This document shows, in pieces, positions 35,762-43,584 of a stretch of 64,000 bases of DNA. How positions within the stretch are numbered: the stretch's first letter is position 1; each line of letters starts with the position of its first letter. Both the position numbers and the translations under genes were made by a program. Origin of the DNA: Celeribacter naphthalenivorans (GTDB lineage Bacteria > Pseudomonadota > Alphaproteobacteria > Rhodobacterales > Rhodobacteraceae). The notes beneath the pieces are model-generated. The model was given only the letters and a program-made list of their open reading frames with translations, did no database searches and had not been told where the DNA came from. Location: assembly GCF_020524585.1 (NCBI RefSeq), contig NZ_JAIVLK010000002.1, positions 248,001-312,000 on the forward strand. The letters run 5' to 3'.

Positions 35762-36874
35762 ATGCACAATCACTTCCAGAAAGACCTCGTCGACATTCTC
35801 AAGGAACGGAGTGCGAAAGGTCAGATTTCCCGCCGCCAACTGATGCAGGGCTTTGCCGCGCTCATGGGCACCTCCGCCATCGGTTTGGGCGCCACGCCTG
35901 CGCGCGCTGAAGACGGTCGGCTGGTCTTTGTGAACTGGGGCGGGGATGCGCTCGATGCGATGGATGCGGCCTTTGGCAAACCCTTCGCCGAGGAAACCGG
36001 CATCAAGGTGTTCTACGACGGCTCCGGCCCGACCGAAGGCGCGATCACCGCGCAGGTGCAGGGCGGGCGTCCAACCTGGGATCTCGTCGATGCGGATCCC
36101 TTCTCGACGCAGGCGCTGGGGCGTAAGGGCATGATGCAGCCGATCGATTACGACATCGTCGATCCGGCGAAACAGCGCGAAGGGTTTCAGTGGGAATACT
36201 CCTCGTCGTGCTATTTCTACTCCTATGTGATCGCCTATGACGCGACCAAATACGACACGCCGCCGACCTCTCTGGCGGATTTCTTCGATGTCGATAAATT
36301 CCCCGGCAAACGCTCCATGTACAAATGGGGCGCGGGCATGTGGGAGGCCGCGCTGCTGGCCGATGGCGTGGCACCCGCGGACCTCTATCCGCTCGATCTG
36401 GACCGCGCACATGCCAAGATCGACGCCTTCAAAGAGCATATCGGCGCCTTCTGGGGCGGCGGGGCGGAAAGCCAGTCTTTGCTGCTCAACGGTGATGTCT
36501 CCATGGCGCTGATCTGGAACACCCGCGCGGGTCTGTTGCACAAGGACACCGAGGGCGAGATCACCTTTACCTGGGACGGCGGCATCATCGGGCCGGGCGG
36601 CATCGGGGTGCTCAAGGACAACCCGGGCGGCACCGAAGCGGCGATGAAATACATCGCGGCCACGCAAGAGCCGGAGCGTCAGGTGGTGCTGTTCGAAATG
36701 CTGGGCAACGGGCCGAGCAACCCGGCCGCCGATGCGCTCATTCCGGAAGAGGACCGCTGGCTCAATCCGATGGACCCGGCGAACCTGCCCAAACAGGTCG
36801 CGCTCGACACGGATTGGTACGAAGAGAACTACGGCGCGGCGCTCGACGCCTATCTCCAGATTATTTCCGCCTGA
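35762..36874 (+). CDS. Periplasmic substrate-binding protein, PotD-like, probable Tat export
   Basis: This 370-residue protein has a long N-region then SRRQLMQGFAALMG and cleavage near TPARA/EDG. The twin Arg at about residues 24-25 suggests Tat export, although the motif is short of the ideal SRRxFLK. The mature part reads as a type II periplasmic-binding fold (LVFVNWGGDALDAMD, GGRPTWDLVDADPFS, MALIWNTRAGLL), as in spermidine/putrescine PotD. Trp-rich pockets for quaternary amines are common in betaine-binding relatives. The ATG at 35762 begins MHNHFQKD after a CAGGTGAGACA site. A strong hairpin follows the stop. Confidence 0.9.
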   Translation: MHNHFQKDLVDILKERSAKGQISRRQLMQGFAALMGTSAIGLGATPARAEDGRLVFVNWGGDALDAMDAAFGKPFAEETGIKVFYDGSGPTEGAITAQVQGGRPTWDLVDADPFSTQALGRKGMMQPIDYDIVDPAKQREGFQWEYSSSCYFYSYVIAYDATKYDTPPTSLADFFDVDKFPGKRSMYKWGAGMWEAALLADGVAPADLYPLDLDRAHAKIDAFKEHIGAFWGGGAESQSLLLNGDVSMALIWNTRAGLLHKDTEGEITFTWDGGIIGPGGIGVLKDNPGGTEAAMKYIAATQEPERQVVLFEMLGNGPSNPAADALIPEEDRWLNPMDPANLPKQVALDTDWYEENYGAALDAYLQIISA

Positions 36875-36887
36875 TCCCCCTGACTTG

Positions 36888-36914
36888 GCCCTCCGTTTGT
36901 CACGAACGGAGGGC
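36888..36914 (+). other. Intercistronic hairpin after the binding-protein gene
   Basis: GCCCTCCGTT and AACGGAGGGC pair perfectly over 10 bp with a 7-nt loop, 13 bp after the stop and 17 bp before the first permease. There is no T-run, so a 3'-end stabiliser that raises binding-protein mRNA over permease mRNA is likely. Confidence 0.65.
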
Positions 36915-36931
36915 GCGCAAAAGGAAGATCC

Positions 36932-37741
36932 ATGCGCCCCTATCTCCTCCTTATCTGCCCGGTACTTTTGTTCCTGGGCGCGAGCTATCTGTTGCCGTTT
37001 TTAGGCATCGTTCAGCTCAGCTTTACCGATCCGGACCCCGGTTTCGCGCAATATGGCCACGTTTTGAGCGATCCTTTGTCGCTTGGCGTGATCGGGCGCA
37101 CGCTGCGGCTCTGTCTGATCGTGACCGTGGTCTCGGTGACCAGCGCCTATGTCATCACCCTTCTCTGGGTGCGTGGCTCGCCTCTGGTGCGGATGATCAC
37201 CGAACTGTGCATCATGATCCCGTTTTGGATTTCTATCCTGAGCCGGGCGTTTGGGTGGCTGTCCATGCTCTCCAACCGCGGCCTTCTGAACACCTGGCTT
37301 CAGGACCTTGGGCTGATCGACAGCGCCATCCAGATGACGCGCAACGAGTTTGCCGTTGTGGTCGGCATGTCGCATTACCTCATCCCCTTCGCCGTCTTCC
37401 CGCTGGCCACCGCCATGCGCAATGTCGATGAGCGCGTGCTCACCGCCGCCGATGGCATGGGGGCCTCTCGTTTGCGGATTTTCTGGCAGGTCTATCTGCC
37501 GATGACGGCGAGCGGCATCATGGGGGCAACGCTCTTGGTCTTTGTCTTCTCCATCGGCTTTTACGTCACGCCCGCGCTTTTGGGCGGGGGGCAGTCCGTC
37601 TTGGTCGCCGAGCTGATCTACCTCTGGATTTTCCAGATCCCGCAATGGGGCATGGCCGCCGCCATGAGTGTGGTTCTGATGATCGCGGTGGGGGGCATTC
37701 TCTACCTTCTCATTCGCCGCTACGAGGATGTGACGCCATGA
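36932..37741 (+). CDS. ABC transporter permease, PotB type
   Basis: This 269-residue membrane protein has six predicted helices and the binding-protein-dependent permease EAA-like loop: VLTAADGMGASRLRIFWQVYLP, with the conserved Gly contacting the ATPase. It forms the inner-membrane channel with the next gene. Its stop overlaps the next ATG by 4 bp. It starts behind AAAAGGAAGATCC. Confidence 0.92.
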   Translation: MRPYLLLICPVLLFLGASYLLPFLGIVQLSFTDPDPGFAQYGHVLSDPLSLGVIGRTLRLCLIVTVVSVTSAYVITLLWVRGSPLVRMITELCIMIPFWISILSRAFGWLSMLSNRGLLNTWLQDLGLIDSAIQMTRNEFAVVVGMSHYLIPFAVFPLATAMRNVDERVLTAADGMGASRLRIFWQVYLPMTASGIMGATLLVFVFSIGFYVTPALLGGGQSVLVAELIYLWIFQIPQWGMAAAMSVVLMIAVGGILYLLIRRYEDVTP

Positions 37742-38550
37742 CCCGACTTCGTCCCGGCGTGATCGCCACGCTTTTGTCCTCCCTCGTTGCGCTGTTCCTG
37801 TTGATGCCGCTCATCGCGGTGGTGCCGGTCAGCTTCACCTCGCGTCGCTACCTCAGCCTGCCCAATGGCGACTGGTCCTGGCGGCACTACCAGTTGCTGT
37901 TCGAGAACCCGGAGTGGGGCCACAGCCTCATGACCTCTGTGCAGGTCGGTGTGCTGGCCAGCGTCCTTTCGGTCGCGCTCGCCACGGCGTTTTGCGTCGG
38001 CATCTGGCTCCTGCGTCCACCGTTCGCCATGCTGATGACCGGCTTTGTGCTCTTGCCGATGGTCGCGCCGCCTGTGGTGTCCTCGCTCACGCTGTTCTTC
38101 TTTCTGACGCAGTTGTCGCAATGGAACAGCCTGATCGCCTATGACACGTTGGGCGGGGTGGTTCTGGCCCATATGGTGATGGTCGTGCCCTATGCGGTGG
38201 TCGTGCTCATGGTCTCTCTGAGCCAGGTCGACCGGCGCATGGATTTGGCCGCGCAATCCATGGGGGCAAATCTCTTCACCCGGATCTTTGGGGTGATCCT
38301 GCCCAACATTCGCTTTGGCATGTTGGGCGCATTGTTCCTGTGTTTCCTTCTGTCCTGGGACGAAATCGGTGTGACGCTTTTCGTCACCTCGGTGGAAACT
38401 ATCACGCTGCCACGTCGGATGTGGATGGGGCTGCGCGACAATGTCGATCCTGCCATCGCCTCGATTTCCGTGCTTTTGATCCTCGTGGTCACGCTGGTGA
38501 TCCTCGCCCGTGCCGCCCACCTTTGGCGAAAGGTACGCGGCCCCAGTTGA
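37738..38550 (+). CDS. ABC transporter permease, PotC type
   Basis: This 270-residue second permease of the importer has the EAA-like segment DLAAQSMGANLFTRIFGVILP and about six helices. The ATG at 37738 overlaps the previous stop; a longer in-frame reading into the previous gene is rejected. A 10-bp hairpin at 38575 separates it from the CoA-pathway genes, which otherwise continue in the same direction. Confidence 0.92.
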   Translation: MTRLRPGVIATLLSSLVALFLLMPLIAVVPVSFTSRRYLSLPNGDWSWRHYQLLFENPEWGHSLMTSVQVGVLASVLSVALATAFCVGIWLLRPPFAMLMTGFVLLPMVAPPVVSSLTLFFFLTQLSQWNSLIAYDTLGGVVLAHMVMVVPYAVVVLMVSLSQVDRRMDLAAQSMGANLFTRIFGVILPNIRFGMLGALFLCFLLSWDEIGVTLFVTSVETITLPRRMWMGLRDNVDPAIASISVLLILVVTLVILARAAHLWRKVRGPS

Positions 38551-38574
38551 TCCCTATTCCCACTTAACCCTTCC

Positions 38575-38601
38575 GCAGCGCGCGGACCTCTCGCGCGCTG
38601 C
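38575..38601 (+). other. GC-rich hairpin between transporter and CoA-pathway genes
   Basis: GCAGCGCGCG and CGCGCGCTGC pair perfectly over 10 bp with a 7-nt loop in the 97-bp gap. No T-run follows. It is a possible partial terminator or RNA-processing boundary between the transport and catabolic halves of the operon. Confidence 0.55.
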
Positions 38602-38647
38602 TTCCTCCCTGACAACAACATCCTTTCAACATGAAAGAGGGTGACCC

Positions 38648-39808
38648 ATGCATTTTGGCCTGACCACTGAACAGGAGATGATCGTCTCCACCGTCCGCAG
38701 CTTCGTTGAAAACGAAATTTACCCCCATGAAACGCTGGTCGAACGCACCGGAGAAGTCCCCGCCGAGATCGGCCAGGAGATCAAACAGAAGTGCCTCGAT
38801 CTGGGGTTTTACGCCTCGAACTTTCCCGAAAGCGTTGGCGGTCCGGGGCTCTCGCATCTCGAATTCGCGCTGGTCGAACGTGAGCTGGGCCGTGGCTCGA
38901 TGGCGCTGACCCATTTCTTTGGCCGGCCGCAGAACATCCTGATGGCCTGCAAAGGCGAGCAGATCGAAAAATACCTTATGCCCGCCGTGCGCGGCGAGAA
39001 AATGGACGCTCTGGCGATGACCGAGCCGGATGCGGGTTCCGACGTGCGCGGCATGAAATGCTCCGCCGTGCGCGACGGCGGCGATTGGGTGATCAATGGC
39101 TCCAAGCACTTTATTTCCGGCGCGGAACACGCCGACTTCGTGATCGTCTTTGTTGCCACCGGGGTCGATGAGACGCCGCGTGGGCCGAAGAAACGCATCA
39201 CCTGTTTCCTCGTCGACCGCGGCACGCCCGGCTTTGAGATCGCGCGGGGTTATAACTCCGTGTCGCACCGCGGTTATCAGAACAGCATCCTCTATTTCGA
39301 CAATTGTCGTCTGTCGGATGCGCAGGTTCTGGGCGAGGTCGATGGCGGCTTCGACGTGATGAACGAATGGCTCTACGCCACGCGCATCACGGTCGCGACC
39401 AACTCCGTGGGCCGCGCGCGCCGGGTCTTCGATCACGCCTTGAGCTACGCCGCCGAGCGCAAGCAATTCGGCCAGCCCATCGGCAAATTCCAAGGCGTGA
39501 GCTTTCAGATCGCCGATATGATCACCGAGATCGACGCCGCCGATTGGCTGACGCTCTCCGCCGCATGGCGTCTGGACCAAGGCCTCCCGGCCAACCGCGA
39601 GATTGCTTCGGCCAAGGTTTACGCCTCCGAAATGCTGGCGCGTGTGACCGATGCGGCGCTGCAAATTCATGGCGGGATGGGGCTCATGGACGAGCTGCCG
39701 ATTGAGCGGTTCTGGCGCGATGCCCGTGTCGAACGCATCTGGGACGGCACCTCGGAAATCCAGCGCCACATCATCAGCCGGGACCTGTTCCGGCCTCTGG
39801 GAGCGTGA
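38648..39808 (+). CDS. Acyl-CoA dehydrogenase, probably for (gamma-butyro)betainyl-CoA
   Basis: This 386-residue flavoprotein has the full acyl-CoA dehydrogenase layout: N-terminal helices, FAD/substrate motif ALAMTEPDAGSDVRGM, the YAAERKQFGQPIGKFQGVSF helix and the C-terminal QIHGGMGLMDELPIERFWRD. At the position of the MCAD catalytic Glu (IYEGTSQIQ) it reads IWDGTSEIQR, with Asp instead of Glu. Together with the CoA ligase and CaiD downstream it would convert gamma-butyrobetainyl-CoA to crotonobetainyl-CoA. Its stop overlaps the next reading frame. Substrate assignment is from context. Confidence 0.88.
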   Translation: MHFGLTTEQEMIVSTVRSFVENEIYPHETLVERTGEVPAEIGQEIKQKCLDLGFYASNFPESVGGPGLSHLEFALVERELGRGSMALTHFFGRPQNILMACKGEQIEKYLMPAVRGEKMDALAMTEPDAGSDVRGMKCSAVRDGGDWVINGSKHFISGAEHADFVIVFVATGVDETPRGPKKRITCFLVDRGTPGFEIARGYNSVSHRGYQNSILYFDNCRLSDAQVLGEVDGGFDVMNEWLYATRITVATNSVGRARRVFDHALSYAAERKQFGQPIGKFQGVSFQIADMITEIDAADWLTLSAAWRLDQGLPANREIASAKVYASEMLARVTDAALQIHGGMGLMDELPIERFWRDARVERIWDGTSEIQRHIISRDLFRPLGA

Positions 39809-39813
39809 CGCGG

Positions 39814-41865
39814 ATGGGTGCCCTGAGCCGGTTCATCTCGCCCAAGGCCATCGCCGTGATCGGCGGTGGCACATGGTGCGAAAACGTCGTGCGCCAATGC
39901 CGCGATACCGGGTTCACCGGGCCGATCTGGCCGGTGCACCCGAAGAAAACAGAGCTCGGCGGTCTGCCGGCCTATCCCGATCTCGCCAGCCTGCCGGGCG
40001 TGCCCGACGCGGCCTTCATCGGCGTGAACCGTGAGCTGACCGTCACGGTCACGGCGGAGCTGTCCAAGATGGGCTGCGGTGGCGCGGTCTGCTTTGCGGC
40101 GGGGTTCAGCGAGGCGGTGTCCGAGCTGGCCGATGGCGCAGAGCTTCAGGCGAAACTGGTCGAAGCCGCAGGCGACATGCGGGTTTTGGGGCCGAATTGC
40201 TACGGCATCGTCAACGCGCTCGACGGCATGGCGCTTTGGCCCGACCGCCACGGCATGGCGCCGGTCGAACGCGGTGTCGCCGTCATAGGGCAATCCTCCA
40301 ACGTGCTGATCAACCTGACGATGCAACGGCGCGGCCTGCCGCTGGCCGCCGTGGTTGCGGCGGGCAATCAGGCGCAAACCTCGATGTCCGATCTCGGGAT
40401 TGCCCTTTTGGAAGACCCGCGCATCACCGCCTTGGGGCTGCATATCGAGGGGATCAGCGATCTTCCGGCCTTCGAAGAGCTGGCGCGGCGTGCGTCCGAT
40501 CTGGGCAAACCCATCGTTGCGCTGCGTGTCGGCAGCTCGCAACAGGCGCAGGCCGCCGCCGTCTCTCACACCGCCTCTCTGACCGGGTCGGATGCGGGCG
40601 CGCGGGCTTTGCTCAAACGTCTTGGCATTGCGCAGGTGGACACGCCGACCGAGTTGGTCGAAACGCTGAAGCTCCTGCATGTCACTGGCGGGCTCCGCTC
40701 CAGCCGCATCGCCTCTGCGTCTTGTTCGGGGGGCGAGGCCTCTCTCATGGCCGATATGGGCGAGGTGGCGGGGGTGGTCTATCCGCCGCTCAACGCCCAG
40801 CAAAGCGACGGCCTGCGCGCCGCTTTGGGGCCCAAGGTCGCCTTGGCCAACCCATTGGATTACAACACCTATATCTGGGGCGACGAGGCGGCTTTGACCG
40901 CCACCTTCACGGCGCTTTGCGATGCCGAACTGGGCCTTGGCTGTGTCGTGGTGGACTATCCGCGCGACGACCGGTTCGAGGCGCCCGATTACGATCAGGT
41001 GCTGCGCGCGGTCGCCAAGACCGGCGAGGTGACCGGCACACCGATGGCCATGGTCTCGCTTTTGTCCGAGGGCCTCTCTGAAGCGGTAGCGCAGCGGGCG
41101 CTGGAGCTGGGCGTCGTGCCGCTTTGTGGCATGGGCGATGCGTTGCGCGCCATCCGTGCGGCGGCCGAAGTGGGCGCGCGCTCAGGCGACAATCAACGTC
41201 CTGCGCCGGTGCTGCAACCGCTGAACGGCCATGGCGATCCGCGTGTCTTCTCGGAGGCCGAGGCCAAGGCGCTTTTGTCCGGTTTTGGCGTTCGCGTGCC
41301 GAAATCCCAACGTGCGATGACGGCGACAGAGGCGGGCGTGCAGGCCGAGGAGATCGGCTTTCCCGTCGTGCTCAAAGGCGAAGGCATCGCGCATAAGACC
41401 GAGGCCGGGGCGGTGGTTCTGAACCTCACCGAGGCCCGCACGGTGACCGAGGCGGCAAAGTCCATGCCCGCCGCGAGTTTCCTCGTCGAGGAGATGATCA
41501 CCGGCACAGTGGCTGAGCTGATCGTCGGTGTGACCCGCGATCCGGCGCATGGTTTTGTCCTGACGCTGGGCATGGGCGGCATCCTGACCGAGCTGATCCG
41601 TGACACGGTCTCACTGCTTGTCCCCGCCTGCCGCGAAGATGTGCAAAGCGCCTTGTCCGATCTGAAAACCGGCGCGCTTTTGACTGGCTATCGCGGTCGC
41701 ACGCCCGCCAATCTCGACGCGGTGATCGACACGGTCATGGCGCTGCAAAAGCTGGTCACGGACCATGCCGAGGCCTTGCATGAGATTGAAATCAACCCGC
41801 TGATCTGCCGCGCCGAAGATGCCGTGGCGGCGGATGCACTCATCAGAATGGAGGAGCAGCCATGA
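39814..41865 (+). CDS. ADP-forming acyl-CoA synthetase (acetate-CoA ligase family)
   Basis: This protein of about 683 residues has the ADP-forming ligase architecture in one chain: CoA-binding domain (about residues 1-130, KAIAVIGGGTWCENVV), succinyl-CoA-ligase-like domains with the phosphohistidine site SHTASLTGSDAG, and a C-terminal ATP-grasp domain (about 450-683, GFPVVLKGEGIAHKTEAG, EINPLICRAED). It would activate carnitine or gamma-butyrobetaine to the CoA ester, the job done in E. coli by the AMP-forming CaiC. I start at ATG 39814 with GGGAG upstream; GTG at 39805, overlapping the previous stop, is also possible. It overlaps caiD by 4 bp. Confidence 0.88.
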   Translation: MGALSRFISPKAIAVIGGGTWCENVVRQCRDTGFTGPIWPVHPKKTELGGLPAYPDLASLPGVPDAAFIGVNRELTVTVTAELSKMGCGGAVCFAAGFSEAVSELADGAELQAKLVEAAGDMRVLGPNCYGIVNALDGMALWPDRHGMAPVERGVAVIGQSSNVLINLTMQRRGLPLAAVVAAGNQAQTSMSDLGIALLEDPRITALGLHIEGISDLPAFEELARRASDLGKPIVALRVGSSQQAQAAAVSHTASLTGSDAGARALLKRLGIAQVDTPTELVETLKLLHVTGGLRSSRIASASCSGGEASLMADMGEVAGVVYPPLNAQQSDGLRAALGPKVALANPLDYNTYIWGDEAALTATFTALCDAELGLGCVVVDYPRDDRFEAPDYDQVLRAVAKTGEVTGTPMAMVSLLSEGLSEAVAQRALELGVVPLCGMGDALRAIRAAAEVGARSGDNQRPAPVLQPLNGHGDPRVFSEAEAKALLSGFGVRVPKSQRAMTATEAGVQAEEIGFPVVLKGEGIAHKTEAGAVVLNLTEARTVTEAAKSMPAASFLVEEMITGTVAELIVGVTRDPAHGFVLTLGMGGILTELIRDTVSLLVPACREDVQSALSDLKTGALLTGYRGRTPANLDAVIDTVMALQKLVTDHAEALHEIEINPLICRAEDAVAADALIRMEEQP

Positions 41866-42647
41866 GCGCTCAAAACGTCCTGACCGACCGCCGGGGTGCG
41901 GTGCTTGAGGTCACGCTGAACCGGCCCAAGGCCAATGCCATCGACATGGCGACGAGCCAGGAACTTGGCGAGATTTTCACCACCTTTCGCGACGACCCGG
42001 AGCTGCGCGTGGCGATCGTCACTGGCGCCGGAGAGAAATTCTTTTGCCCCGGTTGGGATCTCAAGGCCGCAGCCGAGGGTGAGGCGGCGGATGCGGATTA
42101 CGGCAAGGGCGGCTTTGGTGGCTTGCAAGAGCTGCGCGGGCTGAACAAGCCGGTGATCGCGGCGGTGAATGGCATCGCTTGCGGTGGGGGCTTGGAGTTG
42201 GCGATCAGCGCCGACATCATTCTGGCGGCAGATCATGCCACTTTTGCCCTGCCGGAAATCAAATCCGGCACGGTGGCCGATGCCGCCTCGATCAAACTGC
42301 CGAAGCGCATTCCCTATCACATCGCGATGGAGCTTTTGTACACCGGGCGTTGGTTCGATGCCGAGGAGGCGCATCGCTGGGGCTTGGTAAATCGCATTCT
42401 GCCCGCCGCCGATCTGATGGCCGAGGCGCGCAAGATGGCGGATGAGCTGGCCTCCGGTCCGCCTCTGGTCTTTGCGGCGATCAAGGAGATCGCGCGCGAG
42501 GCCGAGGATATGAAATTCCAGGACGCGCTCAATCGCATCAACACCAGCCAATTCGAAACCGTCGAGCGGCTCTACCGCTCCGAGGACCAGAAAGAAGGCG
42601 CGCGCGCCTTTGCCGAGAAACGCGATCCGGTCTGGAAGGGCCGGTAA
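41862..42647 (+). CDS. caiD: Carnitinyl-CoA dehydratase/crotonobetainyl-CoA hydratase
   Basis: At 261 residues it has the same length as E. coli CaiD, as I recall it. The crotonase oxyanion-hole segments are present (FFCPGWDLKAAAEGE, GIACGGGLELAISADIIL). The C-terminus FAEKRDPVWKGR is, from memory, the distinctive CaiD ending. It interconverts crotonobetainyl-CoA and L-carnitinyl-CoA. It overlaps the ligase gene by 4 bp and precedes BKACE by 13 bp. Together with the dehydrogenase and ligase it gives an oxygen-independent path from gamma-butyrobetaine to carnitine at the CoA level. Confidence 0.92.
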   Translation: MSAQNVLTDRRGAVLEVTLNRPKANAIDMATSQELGEIFTTFRDDPELRVAIVTGAGEKFFCPGWDLKAAAEGEAADADYGKGGFGGLQELRGLNKPVIAAVNGIACGGGLELAISADIILAADHATFALPEIKSGTVADAASIKLPKRIPYHIAMELLYTGRWFDAEEAHRWGLVNRILPAADLMAEARKMADELASGPPLVFAAIKEIAREAEDMKFQDALNRINTSQFETVERLYRSEDQKEGARAFAEKRDPVWKGR

Positions 42648-42660
42648 CAGGACGACGATC

Positions 42661-43584
42661 ATGCCCCTTCAAATGAACCGAAAACTCTTTCTCACCGCCG
42701 CGATCACCGGCGCCGCCGCGACGCAGGACAAAAGCCGACTCGTACCGCGTTCGCCGCAAGAGATCGCCGCGGCCGCGATTGACGCCGCCAAGGCAGGCGC
42801 CGCCGTGGTGCATTGCCATGTGCGCGACCCGGAAACCGGCGCGCCCTGTCGCGACCGTGGGTTTTTCCGCGAGCTGACCGACCGCATCCGGTCGTCCGAG
42901 GTGGATGTGGTCTTGAACCTCACTGCAGGCACCGGCGGCGATCTGACCTTTGGCGCGGCGGAGACGCCGATGGCGCTCAACGCCGCCGAGACCGATATGG
43001 CGGGGGCGACCGAACGCATGGCGCATATCCGCGATTGCCTGCCAGAGATTTGCACGCTGGATTGTGGCTCGATGAATTTCGGCGATGGCACCTATGTGAT
43101 GACCAACACGACCGACATGCTCCGCGCCATGGGGCGGATGATGACCGAGCTGGGCGTGAAGCCGGAGATCGAGGCCTTTGACACAGGCCATCTGTGGTTC
43201 GCCAAACAGCTGGTGAAAGAGGGCGTGCTGGAAGACCCAGCCTTGGTACAGCTTTGCATGGGGGTGCCATGGGGTGCGCCGAATGATCTCAACACCTTCA
43301 TGGCGATGGTGAACAACATTCCCGAGGGCTGGAACTGGTCGGCCTTTAGCTTGGGTCGCGATCAGATGCCTTACGTGGCGGCGGCGGCGCTGGCGGGGGG
43401 CAATGTGCGGGTTGGGCTGGAGGACAATCTCTATCTCGACAAAGGCGTGCTGGCGACCAATGCGCAGCTTGTCGAACGCGCGGCGAGCCTCTTGTCCAAC
43501 ATGGGCGCGACGCTCATGGGGCCGGAAGAGGTCCGCGCCCAGCTTGGCCTCGTCAAACGCGCGATGCCGGAGACCGTGGCATGA
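42661..43584 (+). CDS. 3-dehydrocarnitine cleavage enzyme (BKACE family, DUF849)
   Basis: This 307-residue TIM-barrel protein belongs to the beta-keto acid cleavage enzyme family. The Zn ligands are visible in VVHCHVRDPETG (two His), and the third, a Glu, probably in VRVGLEDNLYL. The family condenses a beta-keto acid with acetyl-CoA to give acetoacetate and a new acyl-CoA. Next to carnitine dehydrogenase, the substrate is almost certainly 3-dehydrocarnitine, giving betainyl-CoA. Starts at 42661 or 42673 are both possible. The stop overlaps the dehydrogenase start by 4 bp. Confidence 0.92.
   Translation: MPLQMNRKLFLTAAITGAAATQDKSRLVPRSPQEIAAAAIDAAKAGAAVVHCHVRDPETGAPCRDRGFFRELTDRIRSSEVDVVLNLTAGTGGDLTFGAAETPMALNAAETDMAGATERMAHIRDCLPEICTLDCGSMNFGDGTYVMTNTTDMLRAMGRMMTELGVKPEIEAFDTGHLWFAKQLVKEGVLEDPALVQLCMGVPWGAPNDLNTFMAMVNNIPEGWNWSAFSLGRDQMPYVAAAALAGGNVRVGLEDNLYLDKGVLATNAQLVERAASLLSNMGATLMGPEEVRAQLGLVKRAMPETVA

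Noticed and set aside
34623-38550. Spermidine/putrescine specificity for the PotABCD-like importer
   Set aside because: The family is PotABCD-like but every adjacent catabolic gene concerns carnitine-type compounds; polyamine genes are absent, so specificity is left as a betaine/carnitine inference.
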